Below, in pieces: positions 26,278 through 35,011 of a DNA stretch of 64,000 bases. Origin of the DNA: Kineosporiaceae bacterium (GTDB taxonomy: Bacteria; Actinomycetota; Actinomycetes; Actinomycetales; Kineosporiaceae). The notes under the pieces were generated by a model. That model saw nothing but the letters and a program-made list of their open reading frames with translations. It had not been told where the DNA came from and ran no database searches. Positions within the stretch are counted from its first letter, which is position 1. Every line of letters starts with the position of its first letter. A program made the position numbers and the translations under genes. The stretch lies in NCBI GenBank assembly GCA_016713225.1, contig JADJPO010000003.1, forward strand, positions 620,001 through 684,000, written 5' to 3'.

Positions 26278-27543
26278 ATGAAAAAGTCCATTCGGGCCAT
26301 CGCTGGTGTCGCGCTGGCATCGATGGCTCTCGCGGCCTGCGGAGGCGGCGACTCCACCGGCAGCAGCAGCGGAGGTGGTGGCAAGAAGCTGATCATCTCG
26401 AGCGACCTGCCGCTGCAGGGCGCTTCGAAGGACGCCTCCGACTCGACCAACAACGCCATCCGGCTCTATCTCGAGCAGGTGGGCAACAAGGCCGGCAAGT
26501 ACGACGTCGAGTTCAAGACGTACGACGACTCGACGGCGGCCAAGGGTGCCTGGGACGACGCGACGTGCGCCAAGAACGCGGCCGACCACGTGGCCAACGC
26601 CGACGAGGTCGCGGTCATGGGGACGTACAACTCCGGCTGCGCCAAGATCGAGGTGCCGGTGCTCAACGCGGACCCGAACGGTCCGATGCTGATGGTGTCG
26701 CACGCCAACACCAACCCCGGTCTGACCAAGAAGTGGGACGCCGGAGAGCCGGAGAAGTACTTCCCGGCCGGCAAGCGCAACTACGCCCGCGTCATCACCA
26801 CCGACGACTACCAGGGTTCTGCGGCTGCTCAGTTCGCCAAGCAGAAGCTGAGCACCACGAAGGTCTACATCCTCAACGACAACCAGACGTACGGTCAGGG
26901 TGTCGGCAAGGCCTTCGAGGACGAGGCCAAGAAGCAGGGCATCACCGTGCTCGGCAATGAGCCGTGGGACGCCAAGCAGACCAGCTACGCCTCGCTGTTC
27001 ACCAAGATCAAGGCGGCGGCGCCCGACCTGATCTACTTGGCCGGCATCTACGACAACAACGGTGGCCAGCTGGTCAAGGACAAGGTCTCGGTCCTCGGCG
27101 ACAACACCGCCGTCAAGATGATGGCGCCCGACGGCTTCACCGGCTACCCGGAGCTGCAGAAGCTGGCCCAGGGTGAGGGTCTCTACCTGACCTTCGGTGG
27201 TCTGCCCACCGACCAGCTGTTGGCCAACGGTGGTGCGGCGAAGAAGCTGCTCGACGACTACAAGGCCAAGTACGGTGCCGAGCCGGCCACCAGCTACGCG
27301 CTGTACGGCGTGGCGGCGGTGCAGGTCATCCTGGCCGCGATCGAGAAGTCCGACGGCACCCGCAAGGGCGTCAACGACGCGGTCTTCAGCGGCGAGGGCA
27401 TCACGATTCCCGCCGACAAGGCCGCCATCGGCAAGGAGATCAAGATCGACCCGGCCACGGGTGACACCTCGGCCAAGGACATCTCCGTGCTGCAGCTCAA
27501 GGCAGGCAAGGAAGCGTTCGTCCAGGCACAGCCGGTCTCCTGA
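26278..27543 (+). CDS. Branched-chain amino acid ABC transporter, binding lipoprotein 2
   Basis: A 421-residue paralogue of the preceding protein. The signal peptide MKKSIRAIAGVALASMALAA is followed by the lipobox Cys21, then a Ser/Gly linker and KKLIISSDLPLQGA. The start is ATG 26278, 7 nt after GGGGAGAGG; in-frame ATGs at 26260 and 26272 are less well placed. DNA identity with copy 1 is patchy: 25016-25144 and 26521-26649 differ at two positions, 25151-25312 and 26656-26817 at two, while both ends differ widely. It probably serves the same livHMGF permease with altered affinity or specificity. Confidence 0.92.
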   Translation: MKKSIRAIAGVALASMALAACGGGDSTGSSSGGGGKKLIISSDLPLQGASKDASDSTNNAIRLYLEQVGNKAGKYDVEFKTYDDSTAAKGAWDDATCAKNAADHVANADEVAVMGTYNSGCAKIEVPVLNADPNGPMLMVSHANTNPGLTKKWDAGEPEKYFPAGKRNYARVITTDDYQGSAAAQFAKQKLSTTKVYILNDNQTYGQGVGKAFEDEAKKQGITVLGNEPWDAKQTSYASLFTKIKAAAPDLIYLAGIYDNNGGQLVKDKVSVLGDNTAVKMMAPDGFTGYPELQKLAQGEGLYLTFGGLPTDQLLANGGAAKKLLDDYKAKYGAEPATSYALYGVAAVQVILAAIEKSDGTRKGVNDAVFSGEGITIPADKAAIGKEIKIDPATGDTSAKDISVLQLKAGKEAFVQAQPVS

Positions 27544-27556
27544 TCGGTGATCGATG

Positions 27557-27592
27557 GGGCTGGGCGGGGAGCGAATGCTCCCCGCCCAGCCC
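27557..27592 (+). terminator. 16-bp perfect hairpin between binding protein 2 and livH
   Basis: GGGCTGGGCGGGGAGC and its exact complement flank the loop GAAT, 13 nt after the stop codon. No U-tract. In transporter operons such hairpins usually keep binding-protein mRNA in excess over permease mRNA by partial termination or by blocking 3' decay. Confidence 0.75.
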
Positions 27593-27658
27593 TGTTAGTG
27601 AGTACTGTTCCGCCAGCCAGAATGTCGGCTGCGTCCATCGAGCGAAGGGCCACAGCGC

Positions 27659-28708
27659 ATGAGTCAAGCGACGGCCACGGCCTCGGCTACCTCTACGCGC
27701 ACGTCAGCAGAGACCCGGGCACTCATGATCCGGGTCCTGTCGTACGTGTTGCTGGCGGGGGCCGGGGTGTGGGTCCTGTACAAGGGCTTCACCGAACCAG
27801 CTGATTTCCTGACCGTCGTGTTCCGGGGGTTGAAGTTCGGCGCGCTCTACGCGCTGGTCGCCCTGGGGTACACGATGGTGTACGGCATCATCGAGCTGAT
27901 CAACTTCTCGCATGGTGACCTGTTCATGCTCACCACGGTCATGAGTGGTCTGATCATGGTCTCGTGGTTCTCGAAGGTCGATCCCAGTGTGACGGCCTTC
28001 CTGCTCATGATCGGCGCCATGTTGGTGGCCATGGCCGCGGCGGCGGGCGTGAACACCCTTGCCGAACGCGTGGCCTATCGCCGGTTGCGACGTGCTCCCA
28101 AGCTCGCCCCGCTGATCACCGCCGTCGGTCTGAGCTTCATCTACCAGTCCGTCGGCATCCAGATGAACGGGTCGGGCCAGCGCAACTGGAAGACCATCCT
28201 GGGTGACCGCGGATTCAGCCTGGGCGGGGCCAAGGTCGAGTGGTCCGGGATCGTCGTGCTGGCGATCACCATCCCCCTGCTGCTGGCGATGACCTTCCTG
28301 GTCAACAAGACCCGGCAGGGCAAGGCCATGCGGGCCACCGCGCAGGACCAGGACGCCGCCCGGCTGATGGGCGTGGACGTCGACCGGACCATCGCCTTCA
28401 CCTTCGCCCTCGGCGGCGCGCTGGCCGGTGCTGCCGGCATGCTCTGGCTCGAGTCGATCGGTACCACGCGGTACGACCTGGGCTTCCAGCTCGGGTTGAT
28501 CGCGTTCACCGCGGCGGTGCTCGGCGGCATCGGCAATCTCAACGGCGCCGTCCTCGGCGGTTTCGTCATCGGCTTCATCCAGCAACTGAACGAGGCCTTC
28601 CTGTTGGGCAACGCCTGGTCACAGACCGTCGTGTTCGCGATTCTGATCATGGTGATGGTGTTCAAGCCCGAAGGCATCCTCGGTAAGCCGACCACGGAGA
28701 AGGTGTGA
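27659..28708 (+). CDS. livH: Branched-chain amino acid ABC transporter permease LivH
   Basis: An inner-membrane permease of 349 residues, about 60 longer than E. coli LivH because of a 25-residue Thr/Ala-rich N-terminus plus an extra first helix (about 23-42). The family core begins FRGLKFGALYALVALGYTMVYG, with ELINFSHGDLFML, the cytoplasmic EAA-like loop ATAQDQDAARLMGVDVDRT and AAVLGGIGNLNGAVLGGF. It is followed by livM with stop/start overlap or near contact. It probably forms a heterodimer with LivM. Confidence 0.93.
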   Translation: MSQATATASATSTRTSAETRALMIRVLSYVLLAGAGVWVLYKGFTEPADFLTVVFRGLKFGALYALVALGYTMVYGIIELINFSHGDLFMLTTVMSGLIMVSWFSKVDPSVTAFLLMIGAMLVAMAAAAGVNTLAERVAYRRLRRAPKLAPLITAVGLSFIYQSVGIQMNGSGQRNWKTILGDRGFSLGGAKVEWSGIVVLAITIPLLLAMTFLVNKTRQGKAMRATAQDQDAARLMGVDVDRTIAFTFALGGALAGAAGMLWLESIGTTRYDLGFQLGLIAFTAAVLGGIGNLNGAVLGGFVIGFIQQLNEAFLLGNAWSQTVVFAILIMVMVFKPEGILGKPTTEKV

Positions 28709-28710
28709 TC

Positions 28711-30009
28711 ATGGCGACCGCTACCACTCCCTCTCCTGCCGGGCCGACGGTCTCGGTCAAGGACGCTGCGGCGCACGCTCGCCGCTCCAACCTGCGGTGG
28801 GCGCTCGGGCTCACCGTGGCGGTCATCGTGCTCTTCCTGCTCTACTGGAAGATCCTTCCGGCGGTCGGGGGTGAGACGGCCACCTTCTTCCGCAAGTGGC
28901 TGTCGGTCTCGGCTGCCAGCGAGATGGTGCTCTGGGTGATCTTCGCCCTCGGCCTCAACATCGTGGTCGGCTATGCCGGTCTGCTCGACCTGGGCTATGT
29001 GGCGTTCTGGGCCATCGGCGGGTATGTGGCGGGCTGGTTCATGTCGCCGTTCGCCTCGGAGATGATGAACGACAAGAGCTGGGCCGGGCTGAAGGTGAAC
29101 TTCCTCGGGCACCCGCCCGCGATCGAGGGGCTCGACCGGGGCATCCACCTGAACTTCTGGTTGGTGTTACCGATCGCCGGCCTGATCTGCGCATTCTTCG
29201 GCGTCCTCATCGGAGCTCCGACGCTGCGGCTGAAGAGCGACTACCTGGCGCTGGTCACCCTCGGGTTCGGCGAGATCATCCCGCAGATCTTCCGCAACGG
29301 TGAGCGACTGGGCTCCGGGGGCAACTTCAACCTGTCCAACGGAGACAAGGGCATCACCCCGATCGACACCATCCCGACCTGGCCGTTCAGCTACATCCCC
29401 GGCGTACCGGATCAGTTGGGGCTGCGCGCCGAGGACCTGCCGTTCAAGTTCCTGGTCTACTGCCTGCTGGCGGCGGCGATCGTGTTCCTGTCGCTGCGGA
29501 TCCGTGAGGGGCGGCTCGGCCGCGCCTGGCTGGCGATCCGCGAGGACGAGCTGGCGGCGTCCATGATGGGTGTGCCGCTGATGCGCACCAAGCTGGCCGC
29601 CTATGCCGTCGGTGCCTTCGCCGGCGGGATCGGTGGGGTCGCCTTCGCGACCTACGTCAACGGCATCTATGCCAGCCGGTTCGACTTCGCGATCTCGATC
29701 ATCCTGCTCGCGATGGTGGTGCTGGGTGGCATGGGCAACGTCTGGGGGGTCACCGTCGGTGCGCTGGCGCTGGCGTGGATCAACTCCACGGGGCTCGAGA
29801 AGTTCGGCGACACGTTCAACGAGGCGGCCGGCACCAACGTCAACTTCAAGAACTACCAGTTCTTGTTGTTCGGCCTGATCCTCGTGCTCATGATGCTGTT
29901 CCGTCGTGAAGGACTGATCCCCGAGACCCGCACCAAACAGGTTCTCGCCGAGCCCGAACGCGGTGAACTCGAAGCCGTCGGGGCCGACATGGAGGGTGGC
30001 CAGTCATGA
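28711..30009 (+). CDS. livM: Branched-chain amino acid ABC transporter permease LivM
   Basis: The second permease subunit (432 residues from ATG 28711; an in-frame GTG at 28705 overlaps the livH stop). Core motifs: ALGLNIVVGYAGLLDLGYVAFW, LRLKSDYLALVTLGFGEII, the EAA-like loop REDELAASMMGVPLMRTKL and LAMVVLGGMGNVWG. About 55 residues of charged N-terminus and a long insertion before GAPTLRLKS make it larger than the E. coli protein. GGAGAAGG precedes the ATG with 7-nt spacing. It overlaps livG by ATGA. Confidence 0.92.
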   Translation: MATATTPSPAGPTVSVKDAAAHARRSNLRWALGLTVAVIVLFLLYWKILPAVGGETATFFRKWLSVSAASEMVLWVIFALGLNIVVGYAGLLDLGYVAFWAIGGYVAGWFMSPFASEMMNDKSWAGLKVNFLGHPPAIEGLDRGIHLNFWLVLPIAGLICAFFGVLIGAPTLRLKSDYLALVTLGFGEIIPQIFRNGERLGSGGNFNLSNGDKGITPIDTIPTWPFSYIPGVPDQLGLRAEDLPFKFLVYCLLAAAIVFLSLRIREGRLGRAWLAIREDELAASMMGVPLMRTKLAAYAVGAFAGGIGGVAFATYVNGIYASRFDFAISIILLAMVVLGGMGNVWGVTVGALALAWINSTGLEKFGDTFNEAAGTNVNFKNYQFLLFGLILVLMMLFRREGLIPETRTKQVLAEPERGELEAVGADMEGGQS

Positions 30010-30830
30010 CCGCACAACCTGTCGAGCGCACACTGTCGTCCGCCCTCGATCTGCGGGCCGACGACATCACGATCCGGTTCGGTGGCCTGGTGGCGGTGGA
30101 CAACGTCACCTTCACCATCCCGCACGGATCCGTGGTGAGTCTGATCGGGCCCAACGGGGCCGGTAAGACGACGTTCTTCAACATCCTCACGGGTCTGTAC
30201 CACCCGACGTCCGGCCGGGTTCACCTGGGCGACAAGGACGTCACCGGTCTGCCGACCCACCAGGTGGCCCACTTGGGGCTGGCCCGCACGTTCCAGAACA
30301 TTCGGCTGTTCAACCTGATGACGGCCGAGGAGAACGTCATGGTGGCGATGCACTCGCACATGAAGTCGGGCATCGTCGGCACCGTGCTCAAGACGCCACG
30401 CCAGCGTCGTGAGGAGCGGGAGGGACGCGACCGGGCTCGTGAACTGCTCGCCTTCGTCGGCATCCCCAAGGTGGCGGACGAGTACGCGCGCAACCTGTCC
30501 TATGGCGACCAGCGGCGGCTCGAAGTGGCTCGTGCGCTCGCGCTCAAGCCCAAGATCCTGCTGCTCGACGAGCCCACCGCAGGCATGAACCCGCAGGAGT
30601 CGGCCCGATTCGTCGAGTTCGTGTACCGGGTGCGCGACGAGATGGACCTGTCGGTGCTGCTGATCGAACACGACATGAGCGTGGTCATGAAGGTCAGCGA
30701 GCGGGTCACGGTGCTCGATCAGGGCAAGAAGATCGCCGAAGGCACGCCGGACGAGATCAAGAACGACCAGCGCGTGGTGGAGGCCTACCTGGGCAAGACC
30801 GGCACCGAGGGCTACAGGAGCGACAAGTGA
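30006..30830 (+). CDS. livG: Branched-chain amino acid ABC transporter ATPase LivG
   Basis: A cytoplasmic ATPase of 274 residues. After a 17-residue extension the domain begins LRADDITIRFGGLVAV, with Walker A GPNGAGKTTFFN, Q-loop ARTFQNIRLF, a signature of the LivG type (LSYGDQRRLEVARALA), Walker B ILLLDEPTAGMNP and switch LLIEHDMSVVM. It is coupled by ATGA to livM and GTGA to livF. It pairs with LivF to drive LivHM. Confidence 0.95.
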   Translation: MTAQPVERTLSSALDLRADDITIRFGGLVAVDNVTFTIPHGSVVSLIGPNGAGKTTFFNILTGLYHPTSGRVHLGDKDVTGLPTHQVAHLGLARTFQNIRLFNLMTAEENVMVAMHSHMKSGIVGTVLKTPRQRREEREGRDRARELLAFVGIPKVADEYARNLSYGDQRRLEVARALALKPKILLLDEPTAGMNPQESARFVEFVYRVRDEMDLSVLLIEHDMSVVMKVSERVTVLDQGKKIAEGTPDEIKNDQRVVEAYLGKTGTEGYRSDK

Positions 30831-31588
30831 GCGCGCAGAGCAGCACTCCGGCCGCCGGAGACACCCGGGGGACCGGCGACGTCCTGTTGAAGATCGACGA
30901 CCTGCACGTCTACTACGGCGCCATCGCCGCGGTGAAGGGCGTCAGCGTCGAGGTTCGCCAGGGTGAGATCGTGACCTTGATCGGCTCGAACGGCGCCGGC
31001 AAGTCGACGACGTTGCGCACCATCTCGGGCCTGCTCAAGCCGCGCCAGGGCAGCATCACCTTCAACGGCATGGCCGCGACGTCGATGTCCGGTCACGCCA
31101 TCGTCGAGGCCGGCATCTGCCACTCACCCGAGGGTCGACGCATCTTCCCGAAGATGACCGTGGACGAGAACCTCGACATGGGGGCGTTCCTGCGCAACGA
31201 CAAGGAGGAGATCGCCGCCGATCGTGAGCGGGTCCTCGAGCTCTTCCCCCGGTTGCAGGAGCGGATCGCGCAGAAGGCCGGGACCCTGTCCGGCGGCGAG
31301 CAGCAGATGCTGGCCGTCGCCCGGGCGATGATGGGTCGGCCGAAGCTGCTGCTGCTGGACGAGCCGTCGATGGGTCTGGCCCCGGTGCTGGTGGACCTGA
31401 TCTTCGACACCATCCAGACGATCCGCGACCAGGGCGTGACCATCTTGTTGGTGGAGCAGAACGCGTTGGCGGCGTTGGGCATTGCCGACTACGCGTACGT
31501 GCTCGAATCGGGATCGCTGAAGCTGGAGGGCGCAGCGCGCCGCCTGGCCGAGGACGACGAGGTCACCCGCGCCTACCTCGGCGGCTGA
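30827..31588 (+). CDS. livF: Branched-chain amino acid ABC transporter ATPase LivF
   Basis: The partner ATPase, 253 residues. Walker A GSNGAGKSTTLR, Q/lid loop HSPEGRRIFPKMTV typical of LivF, signature LSGGEQQMLAVARAMM, Walker B LLLLDEPSMGLAP and switch region LLVEQNALAAL. The GTG start overlaps the livG stop. It is the last gene of the transporter run; the element of four related repeats lies 36 nt beyond its stop. Confidence 0.95.
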   Translation: MSAQSSTPAAGDTRGTGDVLLKIDDLHVYYGAIAAVKGVSVEVRQGEIVTLIGSNGAGKSTTLRTISGLLKPRQGSITFNGMAATSMSGHAIVEAGICHSPEGRRIFPKMTVDENLDMGAFLRNDKEEIAADRERVLELFPRLQERIAQKAGTLSGGEQQMLAVARAMMGRPKLLLLDEPSMGLAPVLVDLIFDTIQTIRDQGVTILLVEQNALAALGIADYAYVLESGSLKLEGAARRLAEDDEVTRAYLGG

Positions 31589-31624
31589 CCCACCCCCTGC
31601 CACCCGGAGTCCGCACAAGAACCC

Positions 31625-31718
31625 GCTCATGCTCCGCAGGTGACGCGTCGATGCTCCGCAGGTGCCCGCCATCCGCGTCACCTGCGGAGCATGGGCGGGC
31701 ACCTGCGGAGCATGAGCA
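31625..31718. repeat. Interleaved inverted-repeat element after livF
   Basis: Four copies of the 14-mer ATGCTCCGCAGGTG in order ++--. Copy A (31628-31647) is exactly complementary to copy A' (31674-31693) over 20 bases, and copy B (31651-31670) to copy B' (31694-31713) over 20 bases, in the order A B A' B'. Copy A extended to 31625 also pairs with B' extended to 31717 for about 18 bp. The A-A' and B-B' pairings cross (pseudoknot topology), while A-B' with B-A' would nest. It sits between convergent livF and the thioesterase gene, so it could be a bidirectional terminator or a copy of a dispersed palindromic repeat. Confidence 0.85.
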
Positions 31719-31754
31719 GGTTTGGGGGTGCGGTTCGGGCGCGGGTTGGGGGGG

Positions 31755-32186
31755 TCAGGTGGGGTCGCCGGGGGGGCGTTCGCGCAGGATGCAGGTGATC
31801 CGGGCGGTACAGGTGCGTCGTCCGGACTCGTCGGTGATCTCGACCTGGTAGCTGGCCAGGGACGAGCCGAGCGAGAGCGGTGTCGCCACCCCGGTGACCG
31901 TGCCCGATCGGACGGCGCGGTGATGGGTGGCGTTGATGTCGATGCCGGCCGCGATGCGGCCGTTCGGCAGGCCGTGCACCACCGCGGCCACCGACCCGAC
32001 CGTCTCGGCCAGCACGCACGAGGCACCGCCGTGCAGCAGCCCGTAGGGCTGGGTGTTCCCGGCCACCGGCATGGTGGCCACCACGCGGTCGGTGGTGACC
32101 TCGGTGAAGACGATTCCCATGCGCTCGGCCAGGGTGCCGGGCGAGGAGGCGTTGAACTGATCGGCCAGGTTCGCACTGTCGGACAT
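31755..32186 (-). CDS. PaaI-type hotdog-fold thioesterase
   Basis: A 143-residue single hotdog domain with the PaaI/4HBT motif YGLLHGGASCVLAETVGS near residues 50-67 and a C-terminal strand ITDESGRRTCTARITC. It is expected to hydrolyse acyl-CoA thioesters in the cytoplasm; the substrate is unknown (aryl-acyl-CoA and menaquinone-pathway DHNA-CoA are both possible in this family). The start is ATG 32186, since the frame upstream runs into polA. CACCCT on the reverse strand ends 7 nt upstream, so the mRNA may be leaderless. It is divergent from polA, with overlapping promoters. Confidence 0.85.
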   Translation of the reverse strand: MSDSANLADQFNASSPGTLAERMGIVFTEVTTDRVVATMPVAGNTQPYGLLHGGASCVLAETVGSVAAVVHGLPNGRIAAGIDINATHHRAVRSGTVTGVATPLSLGSSLASYQVEITDESGRRTCTARITCILRERPPGDPT

Positions 32187-32192
32187 GGCCCC

Positions 32193-32199
32193 TAGGGTG
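32193..32199. promoter_or_regulatory. Overlapping divergent -10 boxes, polA and thioesterase
   Basis: On the + strand TAGGGT (32193-32198) ends 7 nt before the polA GTG. On the - strand CACCCT (32199 to 32194) ends 7 nt before the thioesterase ATG. The conserved A and T of each box lie opposite the T and A of the other, which predicts start sites about 18 bp apart and mutually exclusive polymerase binding. Confidence 0.5.
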
Positions 32200-32205
32200 G
32201 CATCC

Positions 32206-34992
32206 GTGAGCCCCACCGCGACGCGCACCCCTGCCTCCTCCACCTCGCCGCGCTCGACGTCGAAGCGCGCCGCCCCGGACGCCGCCCGGCCGGCTCGACT
32301 GCTGTTGGTCGACGGGCACTCCATGGCCTATCGGGCGTTCTTCGCCCTGCCGGTCGAGAACTTCTCCACCAGCACCGGCCAGAGCACCAACGCGGTGTAC
32401 GGCTTCACCTCCATGTTGATCAACGTGCTGCGCGACGAGGCGCCGGACTACGTCGCGGTGGCCTTCGACATCTCGCGGCAGACATTCCGCAGCGAGGTCT
32501 ACCCCGACTACAAGGCGAACCGTTCCAGCTCGCCGCAGGAGTTCTCCGGCCAGGTGGCGTTGATCAAGGAGGTGCTCGCCGCGCTGCGGGTGCCGGTCCT
32601 CGAGAAAGAGGGCTACGAGGCGGACGACGTCATCGCCACCCTCACTCGGCAGGCCAGTGCAGCGGGGCTCGAGGTGGTCATCTCGACGGGTGACCGCGAC
32701 GCGATCCAGCTGATCAGCGACAGCGTGACCCTGCTCTACCCGGTACGTGGGGTGAGTGAGCTGATCCGGATGACGCCGGCCGTCACCCAGGAGCGCTACG
32801 GCGTGGGGCCGCAGAGCTACTCCGACATGGCTGCCCTGGTCGGCGAGAGCAGCGACAACCTGCCCGGCGTGCCGGGCGTGGGCGCCAAGACCGCCGCCAA
32901 GTGGATCAATCTGTACGGCGACCTGGACGGCATCGTGGCCCACGTCGACGAGATCAAGGGCAAGGTGGGCGGCACGCTGCGTGAGCATCTGGCGCAGGTG
33001 CTCACCAACCGGCGGCTCAACCGCCTCGTCGACGACCTCGACCTGCCGCTGGGCATCGAGGACCTGCACTGGCGCTCCTGGGACCGCGAAGAGGTACACC
33101 GGGTCTTCGACGGTCTGGAGTTCCGGGTGCTGCGCGACCGGTTGTTCGACTACCTGGCGGCACCCGAGCCCGAGGCCGAGGGCGGTTTCGCGCTCGACCA
33201 GTCCCGGTTGACCGGGGAGCAGACCGCGCTCTGGCTCGCCGAGCACGCACCGGCCGGCAGCCGCACCGGGGTGCACGTGGTCGGCCAGTGGGGCCGGGGC
33301 ACCGGCGACGCCCGAGGGCTGGCGCTGGCCAGCGCCGATGGCGCTGCCGGCTTCATCGATCTGGTGGACGCCGATCAGCAGGCCACCGAGGCCGTGGCCG
33401 GGTGGCTCGCCGATCCGGCTCGTCACAAGGTGTTCCACGACGCCAAGGGTCCGGTCACCGCCCTCGAGGCTCGTGGTCTCGCGGTGGACGGCGTGGTGTG
33501 CGACACCGCCCTGGCCGCCTACCTGTGTCGTCCCGATCAGCGCAGCTTCGACCTGGCCGACCTCAGTCTGCGCCACCTCGGGCGTGAGCTGCGGGTCGAG
33601 ACCGCCGGGACGACCGCCGTGCCCGACGAGGTGCAACTGACCCTGGACGTCGACGCGGTCACCGCCGGCGAGGCGGACGGTGCGGCGTCCGAGGCTGCGA
33701 TGGTCCGGGCGCGCGCCGTCCTGGAACTGGCCGCGGCGCTGGACGTCGAGCTGGCCGACCGCGGCGGGGCCGGGTTGTTGTCGGACGTCGAGCTCCCGCT
33801 GGTCCGGGTGCTCGGCCGCATGGAACACGCCGGCATCGCGATCGACACCGACGCCCTGCAGGCCTTGGAGAGCTACTTCGCCGAGGCCGTGGCGGCGGCG
33901 GCCACCGAGGCGTTCGCCGTGATCGACTCCGAGATCAACCTCGGATCACCCAAGCAGTTGCAGACCGTGCTGTTCGACCAGCTCGGCATGCCCAAGACCA
34001 AGCGCACCAAGACCGGCTACACCACGGACGCCGAGGCGCTCGCCGAGCTCTACGTCAAGACCGAGCACCCGTTCCTGCTGCACCTGTTGCGCCATCGGGA
34101 CGCCTCCAAACTGCGGGTCACCGTCGAGGGTTTGCTGCGGTCGGTCTCGGACGACGGCCGCATCCACACCACGTATCAGCAGACCATCGCCGCGACCGGC
34201 CGACTGTCGAGCACGGATCCCAACCTGCAGAACATCCCGATCCGTACCGACGAGGGACGGCGGATCCGCGAGACCTTCATCGTCGGGCCGGGGTACGACT
34301 GTCTGCTCACGGCGGACTACTCCCAGATCGAGATGCGGATCATGGCGCACCTGTGTGCTGATGCGGGCTTGATCGAGGCGTTCCGGTCGGGGGAGGACCT
34401 GCACAACTTCGTGGCATCCCGAGTCTTCGGCGTCCCGACGGACGGGGTGACTCCGGCGATGCGCTCGAAGATCAAGGCCATGGCCTACGGCTTGGCGTAC
34501 GGCCTGAGCGCGTTCGGCCTGTCCCGTCAGCTCAACATCCCGGTGGACGAGGCCAAGACGCTGATGGAGGACTACTTCGATCGCTTCGGGGGAGTGCGCG
34601 ACTACCTTCAGGGCATCGTCGCCCAGGCGCGGCGCACCGGGTACACCGAGACCATCCTCGGCCGGCGCCGTTACCTGCCCGACCTGACCAGCGACAACCG
34701 GCAGCGCCGCGAGATGGCCGAACGGATGGCGCTGAACGCCCCGATCCAGGGCAGCGCCGCCGACATCATCAAGATCGCCATGCTCGCCCTCGACCGCGGT
34801 CTGACCCAGGCGGGTCTGCGCAGCCGGTTGCTGTTGCAGGTGCACGACGAGCTCGTGCTCGAGGTGGCACCCGGTGAGCGCGAGGTCGTCGAGGAGCTGG
34901 TACGGGCCTCGATGGCCGGGGCCGCCGAGCTGTCCGTCCCGCTCGAGGTGTCGGTGGGCATCGGACGCTCCTGGCACGAAGCCGGCCACTGA
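32206..34992 (+). CDS. polA: DNA polymerase I
   Basis: A repair and Okazaki-fragment polymerase, 928 residues from the GTG placed by the -10 box. The 5'-3' nuclease domain (about 30-325) has RLLLVDGHSMAYRAFFALP, SRQTFRSEVYPDYKANR and GVPGVGAKTAAKW. The middle 3'-5' exonuclease-like domain lacks the DTET motif (it reads AAGFIDL), so proofreading is probably absent, as in other actinobacterial PolA. The polymerase domain has motif A DYSQIEMR, motif B RSKIKAMAYGLAYG and motif C QVHDELVLE. The N-terminal 25 residues are Thr/Ser rich. Confidence 0.96.
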   Translation: MSPTATRTPASSTSPRSTSKRAAPDAARPARLLLVDGHSMAYRAFFALPVENFSTSTGQSTNAVYGFTSMLINVLRDEAPDYVAVAFDISRQTFRSEVYPDYKANRSSSPQEFSGQVALIKEVLAALRVPVLEKEGYEADDVIATLTRQASAAGLEVVISTGDRDAIQLISDSVTLLYPVRGVSELIRMTPAVTQERYGVGPQSYSDMAALVGESSDNLPGVPGVGAKTAAKWINLYGDLDGIVAHVDEIKGKVGGTLREHLAQVLTNRRLNRLVDDLDLPLGIEDLHWRSWDREEVHRVFDGLEFRVLRDRLFDYLAAPEPEAEGGFALDQSRLTGEQTALWLAEHAPAGSRTGVHVVGQWGRGTGDARGLALASADGAAGFIDLVDADQQATEAVAGWLADPARHKVFHDAKGPVTALEARGLAVDGVVCDTALAAYLCRPDQRSFDLADLSLRHLGRELRVETAGTTAVPDEVQLTLDVDAVTAGEADGAASEAAMVRARAVLELAAALDVELADRGGAGLLSDVELPLVRVLGRMEHAGIAIDTDALQALESYFAEAVAAAATEAFAVIDSEINLGSPKQLQTVLFDQLGMPKTKRTKTGYTTDAEALAELYVKTEHPFLLHLLRHRDASKLRVTVEGLLRSVSDDGRIHTTYQQTIAATGRLSSTDPNLQNIPIRTDEGRRIRETFIVGPGYDCLLTADYSQIEMRIMAHLCADAGLIEAFRSGEDLHNFVASRVFGVPTDGVTPAMRSKIKAMAYGLAYGLSAFGLSRQLNIPVDEAKTLMEDYFDRFGGVRDYLQGIVAQARRTGYTETILGRRRYLPDLTSDNRQRREMAERMALNAPIQGSAADIIKIAMLALDRGLTQAGLRSRLLLQVHDELVLEVAPGEREVVEELVRASMAGAAELSVPLEVSVGIGRSWHEAGH

Positions 34993-35011
34993 TCGGCTGT
35001 CATCCGGAGGT

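Noticed and set aside
31625..31718. Possible CRISPR array from four copies of a 14-mer
   Set aside because: Copies alternate in orientation, the gaps are 4-10 nt and there are no spacers or cas genes nearby; it is an inverted-repeat element.
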